A stretch of 64,000 nt of DNA from Variovorax sp. V213 (GCF_041154455.1 NZ_AP028664.1:2667001-2731000), one strand, 5' to 3'. Shown: positions 54,118 to 63,098, numbered from the stretch's first letter. A program made the numbers and translations. The notes: generated from the sequence alone by a model not told the origin.

Positions 54118-54243
54118 GGTCTTTGTCTCCTGGCGAAAGTCATTGGTATGACGATTGAACGGCAAGCAAGGTTTTCTCACAGTTCGCTCGCCAGAGACAT
54201 TAGGGTGAACCATCGTGTCCCGCGTGCAGCGGGCGCAATATCG

Positions 54244-55026
54244 CTACTGCATGGACCAGCCGTGGCTCACCACCAGCGATTGGCCGGTCAGGGCATTGGT
54301 CGGGAAGGCCGCGAACAGGAGCGCCACGCGCGCCACGTCGTCGGTGGTGGTGAATTCGCCATCGACTGTCTCCTTGAGCATCACGTTCTTGATGACCTGC
54401 TCCTCGGTGATGCCGAGCGTCTTCGCCTGCTCCGGAATCTGCTTTTCGACCAGCGGCGTGCGCACGAAGCCCGGGCAGATCACGTTGGCGCGCACGCCAT
54501 GCTTCGCGCCTTCCTTGGCAACCGTCTTGGCCAGGCCGATGAGGCCGTGCTTGGCGGTGACGTAGGGCGCCTTCAGCAGCGAAGCCTCCTTCGAGTGCAC
54601 CGATCCCATGTAGATCACGCTGCCGCCGCGGCCCTGGGCATACATGTGCTTGAGACAGGCCTTGGTGGTGAGAAAGGCGCCATCCAGGTGAATGGCGAGC
54701 ATCTTCTTCCAGTCGGCAAAGCTGAACTCCTCGACCGGATGGACGATCTGCACGCCGGCATTGCTGATCAGGATGTCGATGCCGCCGAAGGCCTTGGCAG
54801 CCTCTTCGACCGAGGCGTTGACCTGGTCTTCGCTGGTCACGTCCACGGCCACGCCCATCGCCTGCGCACCCGCGGCCTGCAGTTCGGCCGCGGTGGCGTC
54901 GGCGGCTTGCTTGTTGAGGTCAGCGATGACGACCTTGGCACCCTCGCGCGCAAACAGAATGGCAATTTCCTTGCCGATGCCGCTGGCCGAACCGGTGATG
55001 AACGCGACCTTGTCCTTGAGTTGCAT
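54244..55026 (-). CDS. bdhA: 3-hydroxybutyrate dehydrogenase
   Basis: A 260-residue NAD-dependent SDR that interconverts D-3-hydroxybutyrate and acetoacetate in polyhydroxybutyrate use. Visible are TGSASGIG (11-18), NAG (89-91), and catalytic Ser142, Tyr155 and Lys159 (YVTAK). GSVHSKEASLLKAPYVTAKHGL and NVICPGFVRTPLVEKQIPEQAK are features of the 3-hydroxybutyrate branch. It lies 89 bases after the patatin gene on the same strand, a frequent pairing in beta-proteobacteria. Confidence 0.92.
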   Translation of the reverse strand: MQLKDKVAFITGSASGIGKEIAILFAREGAKVVIADLNKQAADATAAELQAAGAQAMGVAVDVTSEDQVNASVEEAAKAFGGIDILISNAGVQIVHPVEEFSFADWKKMLAIHLDGAFLTTKACLKHMYAQGRGGSVIYMGSVHSKEASLLKAPYVTAKHGLIGLAKTVAKEGAKHGVRANVICPGFVRTPLVEKQIPEQAKTLGITEEQVIKNVMLKETVDGEFTTTDDVARVALLFAAFPTNALTGQSLVVSHGWSMQ

Positions 55027-55115
55027 GGTGAATGTCCTTGGGGATTGGAAAGTAAGGGAGAAAGAAAACGGGATTGCAGGAATCGGGCGAGCAAGGCTGC
55101 CGTTGCAGCCTGCGT

Positions 55116-56321
55116 TCAGCGCGACAGCCCGGGACGCTTGACGCGCCCCATTCCGGGCTCGCCGAGATCGAAGGTGGTCACGCCGTTCACGGTGGCATCG
55201 CTGCGCAGGGTTTCGGGATGCGCCAGTGTCCGGCGCATGTCGCGCGCCCCCGCTTCCCAGTGCTCTTCGACCGCGGCGCGCGAGAACTCGTAGTCCTTCG
55301 ACTCGAGCTCGTAGGGCTTGTCGCGGTAGATCAGGTGGAAGATGTCGATCGGGTGGTGCGTGAGCTCGGCCTGCACCGCGAGCACCGACGGGTCGTTGCG
55401 CAGGTGCGCGGGCAGCTTGGAGATCAGGTCCGCAATGGCTTGCTGAAGGTTCAGGTTCGCGGCCATCGCATCGGTGTTCATCCGGGTGCGGCTCGAATAG
55501 GTGATGTCCTTCTGCCGCTCCATCACGCCCGCGAGCGTGCCCGGCATCTCGCCGCGCGCATTGAAAAGATCGACCTGCAGCACCACCAGCGGTTCGGAGC
55601 GCGGATGGATGTCGAGCACGTATTGCAGCGGCGTGTTCGAGACGATGCCGCCGTCCCAGTAGTCGTCGCCGTCGATGGTGACCGGCGCAAAGCCCGGCGG
55701 CAGCGCGCCGCTGGCCATGATGTGCTCCGGGCCGATGAGTTGGCGCGTGTTGTCGAAGTACACCGAGTTGCCGGTGCGCACATCGACCGCGCCCACGCTG
55801 AAGCGCGCCTCGCACGCGTTGATGCGGTCGAAGTCGATCAGGCGCTCGAGCGTGAGCTTGAGCGGCGCGGTGTCGTAGTAGCTCAAGAGCGGCGCCGCGG
55901 CACCCAGCAGCAGCGAAGGCGAGTACCGCGGCTCGAAGAAGCCGGGAATGCCCACCAGCGACGCCATGAGGGCGCTCCACTGGTTCTGCGTGGCGCGGTC
56001 GCCCAGCCAGGCCGGCAGGCGCTGCGCCGGGCCGGAGGACACCAGGTGCCAGAACTCGCGCAGCCGGTCGACCCGCTTCTCGGGCGCATTGCCCGCGATC
56101 AGCGCCGCGTTGATCGCGCCGATCGACACGCCGGCAATCCAGTGCGGCTGCAGTTCGGTTTCGCTGAGCGCGGCATACACGCCGGCCTGGTAGGCGCCAA
56201 GAGCGCCTCCTCCCTGCAGCACCAGGGCCTTGCGTGCGGCGCGCATGTCATCGCGGCGCGCCTCCAAAGTGTTGGGGGTCTTCTTGCGTGCGGTCCGGGG
56301 CTTCTGGGGCTTCGTCGTCAT
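55116..56321 (-). CDS. Patatin-like phospholipase with DUF3734
   Basis: A 401-residue serine hydrolase. The oxyanion loop is QGGGALGAYQAGV, the nucleophile elbow GVSIG has Ser66, and the second dyad residue is Asp223 in DYWDGGIVSN. The C-terminal third (YSSRTRMNTDAMAANLNLQ, IFHLIYRDKPYELESKDYEFSR) matches DUF3734, found in patatins beside bdhA. The substrate may be phospholipid or a polyester related to PHB; the latter is inference from the neighbour. Confidence 0.9.
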   Translation of the reverse strand: MTTKPQKPRTARKKTPNTLEARRDDMRAARKALVLQGGGALGAYQAGVYAALSETELQPHWIAGVSIGAINAALIAGNAPEKRVDRLREFWHLVSSGPAQRLPAWLGDRATQNQWSALMASLVGIPGFFEPRYSPSLLLGAAAPLLSYYDTAPLKLTLERLIDFDRINACEARFSVGAVDVRTGNSVYFDNTRQLIGPEHIMASGALPPGFAPVTIDGDDYWDGGIVSNTPLQYVLDIHPRSEPLVVLQVDLFNARGEMPGTLAGVMERQKDITYSSRTRMNTDAMAANLNLQQAIADLISKLPAHLRNDPSVLAVQAELTHHPIDIFHLIYRDKPYELESKDYEFSRAAVEEHWEAGARDMRRTLAHPETLRSDATVNGVTTFDLGEPGMGRVKRPGLSR

Positions 56322-56369
56322 AGGGTGTCATTTGACACCAGCCCCGCGGCCGCAAGCTGACCAGCGCTC

Positions 56370-56819
56370 CTACATCTTGGGCAGCATCTGTCCCCGGATT
56401 TCACCCGCAGGGTTGGCGGCGGTGTGGATGTTGGCGTACCACTTGCCGGCCATCAGGTCGGCCGCCTGAGCTGGCGTGAGCGTGGCCTGGCCCTCGATCG
56501 GGCTGGCCGGATTGGCAAACGGCAGCACCACGCCGGCATTGGCGCCTGCGGCGGCGGGGCCGTGAAAATGCGCCCCCGTGGCCGGGCCGCTCAGGCCGGT
56601 GTAGGTGATCTTGTACTTCAGGACGTTGGTGTCCTTGTTGAGCCAGGCTTCCGCCATGCCGCTGCCGCGCGTCATGTTGGGCGGCACTTCGCTGGCGGCA
56701 TTCATTGCGCCGCTGAAGCTCGCGGTGTTCGACTTCGACATCATCCCGCAACCGGCGAGCGCAGCAGTGGCCAGGCCCGCAATAAGGGTTGCGCGCAAAA
56801 AGGTGCCATATCGGTTCAT
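56370..56819 (-). CDS. CHRD domain lipoprotein
   Basis: A 149-residue lipoprotein with lipobox LAGC (Cys24) followed by a single CHRD domain: AASEVPPNMTRGSGMAEAW, YTGLSGPATGAHFHGPAAAGANAGVVLPF and YANIHTAANPAGEIRGQML. The His residues of HFHG and NIHT are the family hallmark. Function in bacteria is not established. CAGGAGATAAAG supports the start. Confidence 0.9.
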   Translation of the reverse strand: MNRYGTFLRATLIAGLATAALAGCGMMSKSNTASFSGAMNAASEVPPNMTRGSGMAEAWLNKDTNVLKYKITYTGLSGPATGAHFHGPAAAGANAGVVLPFANPASPIEGQATLTPAQAADLMAGKWYANIHTAANPAGEIRGQMLPKM

Positions 56820-56924
56820 GAGCTTTATCTCCTGAGTTATGAAAACCGCTCCAGCATAGGCAGCCTGGGCGCGGGGCGTTGTCGGCCACCACCGCGACTT
56901 TGCGGGCTGAAAGAGAATGCGGCG

Positions 56925-57476
56925 ATGACCTCTCCCGACCTTCCCACCGCCCGCGACGTCGCCAGCTTCTGGCGCGACGCCGGACCCGAACGCTGGTTTG
57001 CCAAGAACGATGCTTTCGATGCCGAGTTCGGCACGCGCTTTCTCGCCGCGCACGAGGCGGCAGCCCAAGGCGAACTCGCCCATTGGGCCAAGGAGCCCGA
57101 AGGCGCCCTGGCCCTGATGGTGCTGCTCGACCAGTTTCCGCGCAACACCTTTCGCGGCCACGCGCGCGCATTCGCTACCGACCCCAAGGCCCTGGCCGTC
57201 GCTCGTGAAGCGATCGACGCCGGCATCGACCTCCAGATCGACGAAGAGCTCCGGCGCTTCTTCTACCTGCCCTTCATGCATTCCGAATCGCTGGCGGACC
57301 AGGAGCGTTCCGTCGAGTTGAACGCGGCGCTCGATGCCAACACCCAGCGTTTTGCGGTATTGCACCGCGACATCATTGCGCGCTTTGGCCGTTTTCCCCA
57401 TCGCAACAGGCTGCTCGGGCGCGCCAGCAGCCCGGAGGAACAGCGCTTCCTGGACGAAGGCGGCTTCGGGGGCTAG
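56925..57476 (+). CDS. DUF924 family protein
   Basis: A 183-residue all-helical protein of the DUF924 family. Its core LMVLLDQFPRNTFRGHARAFATDPKAL and FFYLPFMHSESLADQERSVEL are the signature blocks. The function is unknown. The last four bases overlap the end of the convergent YihY-type gene (shared CTAG). Confidence 0.9.
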   Translation: MTSPDLPTARDVASFWRDAGPERWFAKNDAFDAEFGTRFLAAHEAAAQGELAHWAKEPEGALALMVLLDQFPRNTFRGHARAFATDPKALAVAREAIDAGIDLQIDEELRRFFYLPFMHSESLADQERSVELNAALDANTQRFAVLHRDIIARFGRFPHRNRLLGRASSPEEQRFLDEGGFGG

Positions 57477-58396
57477 CCCTGCCGTGGCAGCGGATCCGAG
57501 CGCGTCGGCGAAGGGTTGGCCGCTTCGCCGGTGTCCTTGGCATGCTTGAGCGAGCCGTAGGTCTTGGCATATACCCAGGTGAACTCCGCCCCCAGCAGAA
57601 AGATCTGCGCCGAGTAGTACACCCACACCAGCACCACCACCAGCGAGCCCGCGGCCCCGTAGCCCGAGGCCACGCTGCTCTTGCCGATGTAGAGACCGAT
57701 GAGGTGCTTGCCGACCGTGAAGAGCAGTGCGGTGACCGCGGCGCCCACCCACACGTCGCGCCACTGCACCTTGGCACGCGGCATGATCTTGTAGATCATC
57801 GCGAAGATCACCGTCACCATGGCAAAGCTGAAGGCGAAGTTCACCGCCTGCGCCAGCGTGGCCCAGGCGCCGAACACCGGCGACCACCACTTGCCGAGCG
57901 CCGCCAGCGCCGCGCTTGCCACCAGCGACACCATGAGCAGGAAGCCGATGCCCATGATCATGGTGAACGACAGCAGCCGCACGCGCAGCAGTGTGAACAG
58001 GCCCTTGCTCCTTGCGCGCGCCGGTGCGCGCCAGATGCGGTCGAGCGCGTCCTGCAGTTCGCCGAAGACGGTGGTCGCGCCGATCACCAGCAGCCCGATG
58101 CCGACCACCGTGGCCACGATGCCTTCGGCCGGCTTGTTGACCGCCTGCAGCATGCCCTGAACCGCGGCCGCGCCCTGCGCACCCATGAGGTCCGAAAGCT
58201 GCAAGAAGATTTCACCGCGCGCGGCCTCTTCGCCAAACACCAGCCCGGCCACAGCGATAACGATCAGCAGCAGCGGCGCAATCGAGAACACGGTGTAGTA
58301 GGCCAGCGCGGCGCCCATGCTGGGCGCGTAGTCGTTCGACCACGAAGCGACGGCCTCCTTGCAGAGATCGAAGAGCGCGCGAATTTGCATGACCAT
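57473..58396 (-). CDS. YihY/virulence factor BrkB family membrane protein
   Basis: A 307-residue protein with six predicted helices. Family hallmarks are APSMGAALAYYTVFSIAPLLLIVIA, QDALDRIWRAPAR, ITHE-region replacements in IYKIMPRAKVQWRDVWVGA, and YGAAGSLVVVLVWVYYSAQIFLLGAEFTWVYA. The old name RNase BN is a misassignment; the role is unknown and may be transport. GGGAGA upstream favours the Met at 58396 over one ten codons earlier. Confidence 0.92.
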   Translation of the reverse strand: MVMQIRALFDLCKEAVASWSNDYAPSMGAALAYYTVFSIAPLLLIVIAVAGLVFGEEAARGEIFLQLSDLMGAQGAAAVQGMLQAVNKPAEGIVATVVGIGLLVIGATTVFGELQDALDRIWRAPARARSKGLFTLLRVRLLSFTMIMGIGFLLMVSLVASAALAALGKWWSPVFGAWATLAQAVNFAFSFAMVTVIFAMIYKIMPRAKVQWRDVWVGAAVTALLFTVGKHLIGLYIGKSSVASGYGAAGSLVVVLVWVYYSAQIFLLGAEFTWVYAKTYGSLKHAKDTGEAANPSPTRSDPLPRQG

Positions 58397-58477
58397 GGAG
58401 TCTCCCGTCGAGTGATGCAGGGGCATGTCAGCCCGATGCCCGGCACGTTGCAGGCATGGCTACGATAATCGTCCCAC

Positions 58478-59068
58478 ATGCATCCGTCCCCTCCAGGCGC
58501 GGCAGCGCCGACCGCCCCTTTGCAACCGACGTCGCCACGCGACCTTTTTGTTTCATTCACCTGGCTTGCGCTGCAAGGATTCGGTGGCGTGCTCGCCATC
58601 GTCCAGCGCGAGATGGTCGAGAAAAAGCGCTGGCTCACGCCCGAGCAGTTTCTCGAAGACTGGGCCGTGGCCCAGGTGATGCCGGGCCCGAACGTGGTCA
58701 ACCTGGCCTTGATGATCGGCGACCGCTACTTCGGACTGCGCGGCGCCATTGCCGCGGTGGCCGGCATGCTCGCGATACCGCTGGTCGTCATCCTGGTGCT
58801 GGCCGTGCTCTACGCCCACTACGCTGCCAATCCGCAGGTGGCGGCGGCGCTGCGCGGCATGGGCGCCGTGTCGGGCGGGCTGATCGCCGCCACCGGCATC
58901 AAGCTGATTCCGCAACTGCGCAGGCACCCGCTGGGCTTCGCCACCTGCCTCGCGTTCATCGCGCTGGTATTCGGCGCCATCGCCGTCTTCAAGATGCCGC
59001 TCGGCTGGGTGCTGCTGGCAGTGGGCGGCGTGGCCTGTGCGTGGACCTGGCGGAAGATTGGCGCATGA
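58478..59068 (+). CDS. Chromate transporter, short-chain ChrA subunit 1
   Basis: A 196-residue single-CHR-domain membrane protein. The signature is FTWLALQGFGGVLAIVQREMVEKKRWLTPEQFLEDWAVAQVMPGPNVVNLALMIG, continuing with helices. Short CHR proteins work as heteromers encoded in pairs and export chromate. The partner gene follows 61 bases later on the same strand. Confidence 0.88.
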   Translation: MHPSPPGAAAPTAPLQPTSPRDLFVSFTWLALQGFGGVLAIVQREMVEKKRWLTPEQFLEDWAVAQVMPGPNVVNLALMIGDRYFGLRGAIAAVAGMLAIPLVVILVLAVLYAHYAANPQVAAALRGMGAVSGGLIAATGIKLIPQLRRHPLGFATCLAFIALVFGAIAVFKMPLGWVLLAVGGVACAWTWRKIGA

Positions 59069-59129
59069 GCCCCCGCCCGGCCGTTCCGAAGGGGGCTCGC
59101 ACCGCAGTGCGCAGCACGGGGGTCACCCA

Positions 59130-59738
59130 ATGAGCCACGTGACCATCGCCATGCAATGGCACGACTGGCTTGCGCTCTTCGGCCAATACATGCTGCTGTC
59201 GCTGCTGTCGATCAGCGGCGCCATCACCACCGTTCCCGACATGCACCGCTACCTGGTCGCGCAGCATGGCTGGCTGACCGACGCGCAGTTCAGTTCGTCG
59301 GTCGCCATCGCCCAGGCTGCGCCGGGCCCGAATGTGCTCTTCGTCGCGCTGATGGGCTGGAACGTCGGGCTCAACGCCGGCGGCGGCATCGGCGCCGGGC
59401 CGGGTGCGTGGCTGCTCGGCTTCTTCGGACTCCTGGTCACCATGGTCGGCATCATGCTGCCGAGCACCACCCTCACCTACCTTGCCACGCGCTGGGGACA
59501 CCGCAACCGCGAGCGGCGCGGCGTGCGCGCCTTCAAGCAGGGCATGGCGCCGGTGGTGGTGGGCCTGCTGATCGCCACCGGCTGGGTGCTGGCGGCGGGT
59601 AACCATGCCGGCGACGCGCCCGCATGGCATCTGTGGCTGCTCAGCGCGGTGGCCGCGCTTATCGTCTGGCGCACGCGCCTCCACCTGCTCTGGCTGCTGG
59701 GCGCGGGTGCGCTGCTCGGCGCCGTGGGCTTCGTCTGA
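59130..59738 (+). CDS. Chromate transporter, short-chain ChrA subunit 2
   Basis: A 202-residue second CHR domain protein with LSISGAITTVPDMHRYLVAQHGWLTDAQF and the APGPNVLFVALMG motif corresponding to PGPNVVNLALMIG in the upstream partner. The two probably have opposite membrane topology. The ATG at 59130 has a weak ribosome binding site; coupling to the upstream gene is likely. The actual substrate in this organism is not shown. Confidence 0.87.
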   Translation: MSHVTIAMQWHDWLALFGQYMLLSLLSISGAITTVPDMHRYLVAQHGWLTDAQFSSSVAIAQAAPGPNVLFVALMGWNVGLNAGGGIGAGPGAWLLGFFGLLVTMVGIMLPSTTLTYLATRWGHRNRERRGVRAFKQGMAPVVVGLLIATGWVLAAGNHAGDAPAWHLWLLSAVAALIVWRTRLHLLWLLGAGALLGAVGFV

Positions 59739-59767
59739 TCCTCGTTCTCTTTTCAGGAAACAACCAC

Positions 59768-60733
59768 ATGTCGCAACTCCGCTCGCTCGGCCGCTCCGGC
59801 CTCCTGGTTTCGCCGCTCGCTTTCGGCGGCAACGTGTTCGGCTGGACCGTGGACGAAGCCACCTCGTTCCGCCTGCTCGACGCCTGGCTGGATGCCGGAT
59901 TCAACTTCGTCGACACGGCCGACGTCTATTCGAGCTGGGTGCCCGGCCACAGCGGCGGCGAGTCCGAGACCATCATCGGCAAGTGGCTCAAGCAGAGCGG
60001 CAAGCGCAACCGCGTCGTGCTGGCCACCAAGGTGGGCAAGCCGATGGGCGAAGGCAAGTCGGGCCTCTCGCCGGCCTACATCCGCGAAGCGGTGGAAGCC
60101 TCGCTCAAGCGCCTGCAGACCGACTTCATCGACCTGTACCAGTCGCACGACGACGATGCCGCCACGCCCCTCGAAGACTCGCTGGGCGCCTTCGACGACC
60201 TCGTCAAGGCCGGCAAGGTGCGCGCCATCGGCGCCTCGAACTACAGTGCCCCGCGGCTGGCCGAGGCGCTCGACGTGTCGGAACGGCTCGGCATTGCGCG
60301 CTACGAAAGCCTGCAGCCGCTGTACAACCTCTACGACCGCGCGGTGTTCGAAGATGCGCTGGAGCCGCTGTGCGTCAAGCGCGAAGTGGGCGTCATCAAT
60401 TTCTATGCACTGGCGGCCGGCTTCCTGACCGGCAAATACCGTACCGAAGCCGACGCCTCCAAGAGCGCGCGCGGCGCCAATACCACCAAAAAATACCTGA
60501 ACCCGCGCGGCCTGCGCATTCTCGAAGCACTCGACAAGGTGGCGCAGCAGTACAACGCCAAGCCGGGCCAGGTGGCCATCGCGTGGCAGATCGCGCGGCC
60601 GTCGGTCACTGCGCCGATTGCCAGCGCAACCTCCATCGCCCAACTGGATGAACTGGTGGTTGCCACCCAGCTGAAACTCGATGCCGGCACCATCCAGATG
60701 CTGGACCGGGCCAGCGCCGAAGACCCGGCCTGA
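59768..60733 (+). CDS. Aldo/keto reductase
   Basis: A 321-residue (beta/alpha)8 NADPH-dependent oxidoreductase. The catalytic tetrad is Asp49 and Tyr54 (FVDTADVY), Lys88 (ATKVG) and His127 (YQSHDDD). The C-terminal cofactor part includes VAIAWQIARPSVTAPIASATS. It is close to the AKR group of aryl-alcohol dehydrogenase or YajO-like proteins. It lies 29 bases after the chromate gene and may be co-transcribed, though no functional link is obvious. Confidence 0.92.
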   Translation: MSQLRSLGRSGLLVSPLAFGGNVFGWTVDEATSFRLLDAWLDAGFNFVDTADVYSSWVPGHSGGESETIIGKWLKQSGKRNRVVLATKVGKPMGEGKSGLSPAYIREAVEASLKRLQTDFIDLYQSHDDDAATPLEDSLGAFDDLVKAGKVRAIGASNYSAPRLAEALDVSERLGIARYESLQPLYNLYDRAVFEDALEPLCVKREVGVINFYALAAGFLTGKYRTEADASKSARGANTTKKYLNPRGLRILEALDKVAQQYNAKPGQVAIAWQIARPSVTAPIASATSIAQLDELVVATQLKLDAGTIQMLDRASAEDPA

Positions 60734-60743
60734 GACGCGCCGC

Positions 60744-61265
60744 CTAGCCGTCGACCGGATTCAGCGGCGTCGAGAGAATCCGCTGGTAGAAAGCCACGTC
60801 GAGCCAGCGACCGAACTTGAATCCGGCCTGACGCACGGTGCCGGCATGCTCGAACCCCAGCCGTTCGTGAAGCCCGATGCTGCCGGCGTTCGCGGCATCG
60901 ATGGCACCGACCATCACGTGCACATCGCGCGCAGCGGCCTCGGCAATGATCGCCTCCATGAGCGTGCGGCCCAAGCCGGCGCCGCGGTGACCCGCCTCGA
61001 CATACACCGAATGCTCCACCGTGTACTTGTAGGCGGGAAAGGCGCGAAACGCGCCGTAGCTCGCAAACCCCAGCAGCTTGCCATCGTCGTCTTCGGCGCC
61101 AATCACGGGAAAGCCGTTGGCGCGCTTGGTGGCAAACCACGCCACCATGCTCTCGGGCGTACGCGGCTTGTAGTCGTAGAGGGCCGTCGAGTTGACGATG
61201 GCTTCGTTGAGGATGGCGAGGATGGCGCCCGCGTGGGCTTCCTCGGTGCAGGGGACCAGGCGCAT
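60744..61265 (-). CDS. GNAT acetyltransferase, phosphinothricin/methionine sulfoximine type
   Basis: A 173-residue N-acetyltransferase. The acetyl-CoA loop is HRGAGLGRTLMEAII and later blocks VGAIDAANAGSIGLHERLGFEHAGTVRQAGFKFGRWLDVAFYQ are typical of the Pat/Bar/MddA group, which acetylates glutamate analogues. The early IVNSTALYDYKPRT is also typical. GAAAGGAAC upstream supports the Met at 61265. It is divergent from the XRE-cupin regulator; the shared 67-base gap holds a long palindrome, so joint control is likely. Confidence 0.88.
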   Translation of the reverse strand: MRLVPCTEEAHAGAILAILNEAIVNSTALYDYKPRTPESMVAWFATKRANGFPVIGAEDDDGKLLGFASYGAFRAFPAYKYTVEHSVYVEAGHRGAGLGRTLMEAIIAEAAARDVHVMVGAIDAANAGSIGLHERLGFEHAGTVRQAGFKFGRWLDVAFYQRILSTPLNPVDG

Positions 61266-61309
61266 GTTTGTTCCTTTCGAATGGGCGGGAGATGGCGGAC
61301 AGTCGTCCA

Positions 61310-61334
61310 ATATAAGAGAATAATAGTCTTATAT
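61310..61334. promoter_or_regulatory. Operator palindrome between GNAT and XRE-cupin genes
   Basis: ATATAAGA (61310-61317) and TCTTATAT (61327-61334) are perfect 8-bp inverted arms nine bases apart. The right arm overlaps the ATG of the regulator at 61333. It is a likely autoregulatory binding site that may also control the divergent acetyltransferase. Confidence 0.65.
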
Positions 61335-61920
61335 GAGAAACAAATCATCTCTGCCCGCTGAGCCTTCCGGGATCGACTTGCTCATCGCCGGCCGGCTCCT
61401 TGCGCTGCGCCAGGCCAAGTCGCTGAGCCTGGCGGAGCTGGCCGCGCTTTCGGGTGTCAGCAAGGCAATGATCTCGAAAGTCGAGCGCGCGGAAAGCAGC
61501 CCCACGGCCGTCCTGCTGGGCCGGCTGGCCGCCGGCCTCGGCGTGCCGCTCGCGCAATTGCTGACCGAGGACAGGGGCTCGCCCCAGCGGCTGCGCAGCC
61601 GGGCCGAACAGGACGTGTGGCGCGATCCGCAGGCCGGCTACCTGCGGCGCCAGGTCGTGGAGCGCGGTGCCACCGGCGGCGTCGAGATGGTCGAGATCGA
61701 GTTGCCGCGCTCGGCGCAGGTCGGCTATCCGCGGTGGAGCGGCAAGCCGTATCGGCAATGCCTGTGGCTGCTCGAAGGCGCACTGCGCGTGGACTACGGG
61801 GACGAGCGGTTCGAGCTTGCGGCTGGCGATTGCCTGGATTTCGGCGTCGATCGGGCGCTGGTCTTCAAGGCACTGGGCCGCACGGGGTGCCGCTACCTGC
61901 TGGTCGCTTCCCCGGCATGA
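61333..61920 (+). CDS. XRE-family regulator with C-terminal cupin
   Basis: A 195-residue transcription factor. The N-terminal helix-turn-helix (about 18-75) reads LRQAKSLSLAELAALSGVSKAMISKVERAESSPTA. The C-terminal cupin (about 105-192) has YRQCLWLLEGALRVDYGDERFELAAGDCLDF and probably binds a small ligand. This domain pair (PuuR/SutR-like) commonly represses genes for amine or amino-acid derivative handling. The acetyltransferase gene is divergent, and an operator palindrome overlaps the start codon. Confidence 0.9.
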   Translation: MRNKSSLPAEPSGIDLLIAGRLLALRQAKSLSLAELAALSGVSKAMISKVERAESSPTAVLLGRLAAGLGVPLAQLLTEDRGSPQRLRSRAEQDVWRDPQAGYLRRQVVERGATGGVEMVEIELPRSAQVGYPRWSGKPYRQCLWLLEGALRVDYGDERFELAAGDCLDFGVDRALVFKALGRTGCRYLLVASPA

Positions 61921-62031
61921 AGGCACACGAGTAGTAGGCAAGTTCCCACAGCGACTGGAGACGAAGGCCTGTGCTGGCCACGGCGTCGCCCGGGATACTG
62001 CAAGGCATCCAAAGCTTTTGGGGGAACAAGC

Positions 62032-62202
62032 ATGTCCTTTGCGCTCTACATGATCGGTTTTCTGATCTTTCTGGCCGGCGTCGCCTGGGGCGCCTCGGTG
62101 GCCGGCGTGCCCACGCTCTACATCGGCATCGGCGCGCTGATCATCCTGGGCATCGGCATCTTCAGCGCAGTGGCGCGTACGCGCAGCAAGGATCCTTCCT
62201 GA
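62032..62202 (+). CDS. Small two-helix membrane protein
   Basis: A 56-residue protein beginning MSFALYMIGFLIFLAGVAWG. It has two hydrophobic helices (about 3-24 and 28-48) and a charged tail RTRSKDPS. A GGGGAACAAG ribosome-binding-like sequence precedes the ATG. The codon pattern is strongly GC at third positions, as in real genes here. Function is unknown. Roughly 115 bases between its stop and rlmB hold only a weak hairpin. Confidence 0.7.
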   Translation: MSFALYMIGFLIFLAGVAWGASVAGVPTLYIGIGALIILGIGIFSAVARTRSKDPS

Positions 62203-62317
62203 ACGCGTTGCGCCGGGCTTTCGAACATTTCCAGAGCGACTGGATGTTCTTCAACCGCCTGCTGGGTACGCCGCAGATGCGGCGCAAGCCCCTTGTCCAA
62301 GGGCTGGCAGCGCGGCG

Positions 62318-63064
62318 TCAGGTGCCGCGCTGCCGCATGGCTTCGTAGAGGCACACCCCGCTGGCCACGGAAACGTTCAGGCTCTCGACGGCTCCAGCCA
62401 TGGGAATGCTCACGAGCTCGTCGCAGGTCTTGCGCGTCAGCTGCCGCATGCCCTCGCCTTCGGCGCCGAGCACCAGGGCCAGGGGCCGCTTGAAGTCGCT
62501 TTGGTAGATGGTGCCGGGCGCATCGTCGCTCGTGCCGACGCACCAGATATTGCGTTCCTTGAGCTCGTTCAGCGTACGCGCCAGGTTGGTCACCATGAAG
62601 TACGGCACGGTTTCGGCGGCGCCGCTGGCCACCTTGGCCACCGTGGCGTTGATGCCGGCCGCATGGTCCTTGGGGGCAATGACCGCATGCGCTCCGGCGC
62701 CGTCGGCCACGCGCAGGCAGGCGCCGAGGTTGTGCGGATCGGTGACGCCGTCGAGCACCAGCAGAAGGGGCACGGTGCCGGCCTCCTCCAGGCCTTCGAG
62801 CAACTCGTCCAGCGAGCGGACCTGCGCGATGGGTTCGACCCGTGCCACCACGCCCTGGTGGCCGTGGCTGCCGCTGAGCTTGGCGAGCCGGAGACCGTCG
62901 GCCTCGACCAGCCGCACGCCGGCCTCCTGCGCGCGTGCGATGAACTGTTTCATGCGCGCATCGCGCCGGCTGGTGTCGAACATCACTTCGAGCACCGATT
63001 TCGGCGCGGTCTTGATGCGCACGCCCACGGCATGGAAGCCGAAGATCACTTTAGGGGAAGACAT
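62318..63064 (-). CDS. rlmB: 23S rRNA (guanosine-2'-O-)-methyltransferase RlmB
   Basis: A 248-residue SpoU-class methyltransferase that methylates G2251 of 23S rRNA in E. coli. The N-terminal substrate-binding domain starts SSPKVIFGFHAVGVRIK. The SPOUT domain has the three knot motifs: VLDGVTDPHNLGACLRVADGAG, LALVLGAEGEGMRQL and IPMAGAVESLNVSVASGVCLYE. The ribosome binding site AGGGG touches the ATG, which is unusually close. The upstream gene on this strand is a membrane protein, not rnr as in many relatives. Confidence 0.95.
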   Translation of the reverse strand: MSSPKVIFGFHAVGVRIKTAPKSVLEVMFDTSRRDARMKQFIARAQEAGVRLVEADGLRLAKLSGSHGHQGVVARVEPIAQVRSLDELLEGLEEAGTVPLLLVLDGVTDPHNLGACLRVADGAGAHAVIAPKDHAAGINATVAKVASGAAETVPYFMVTNLARTLNELKERNIWCVGTSDDAPGTIYQSDFKRPLALVLGAEGEGMRQLTRKTCDELVSIPMAGAVESLNVSVASGVCLYEAMRQRGT

Positions 63065-63098
63065 CCCCTGATTATCGAGGCCTGCGCGCGCCTCCTCC

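Noticed and set aside
62287..62306. A hairpin after rlmB as a terminator
   Set aside because: AGCCCCTTG/CAAGGGCT pairs imperfectly and no T tract follows on the minus strand.
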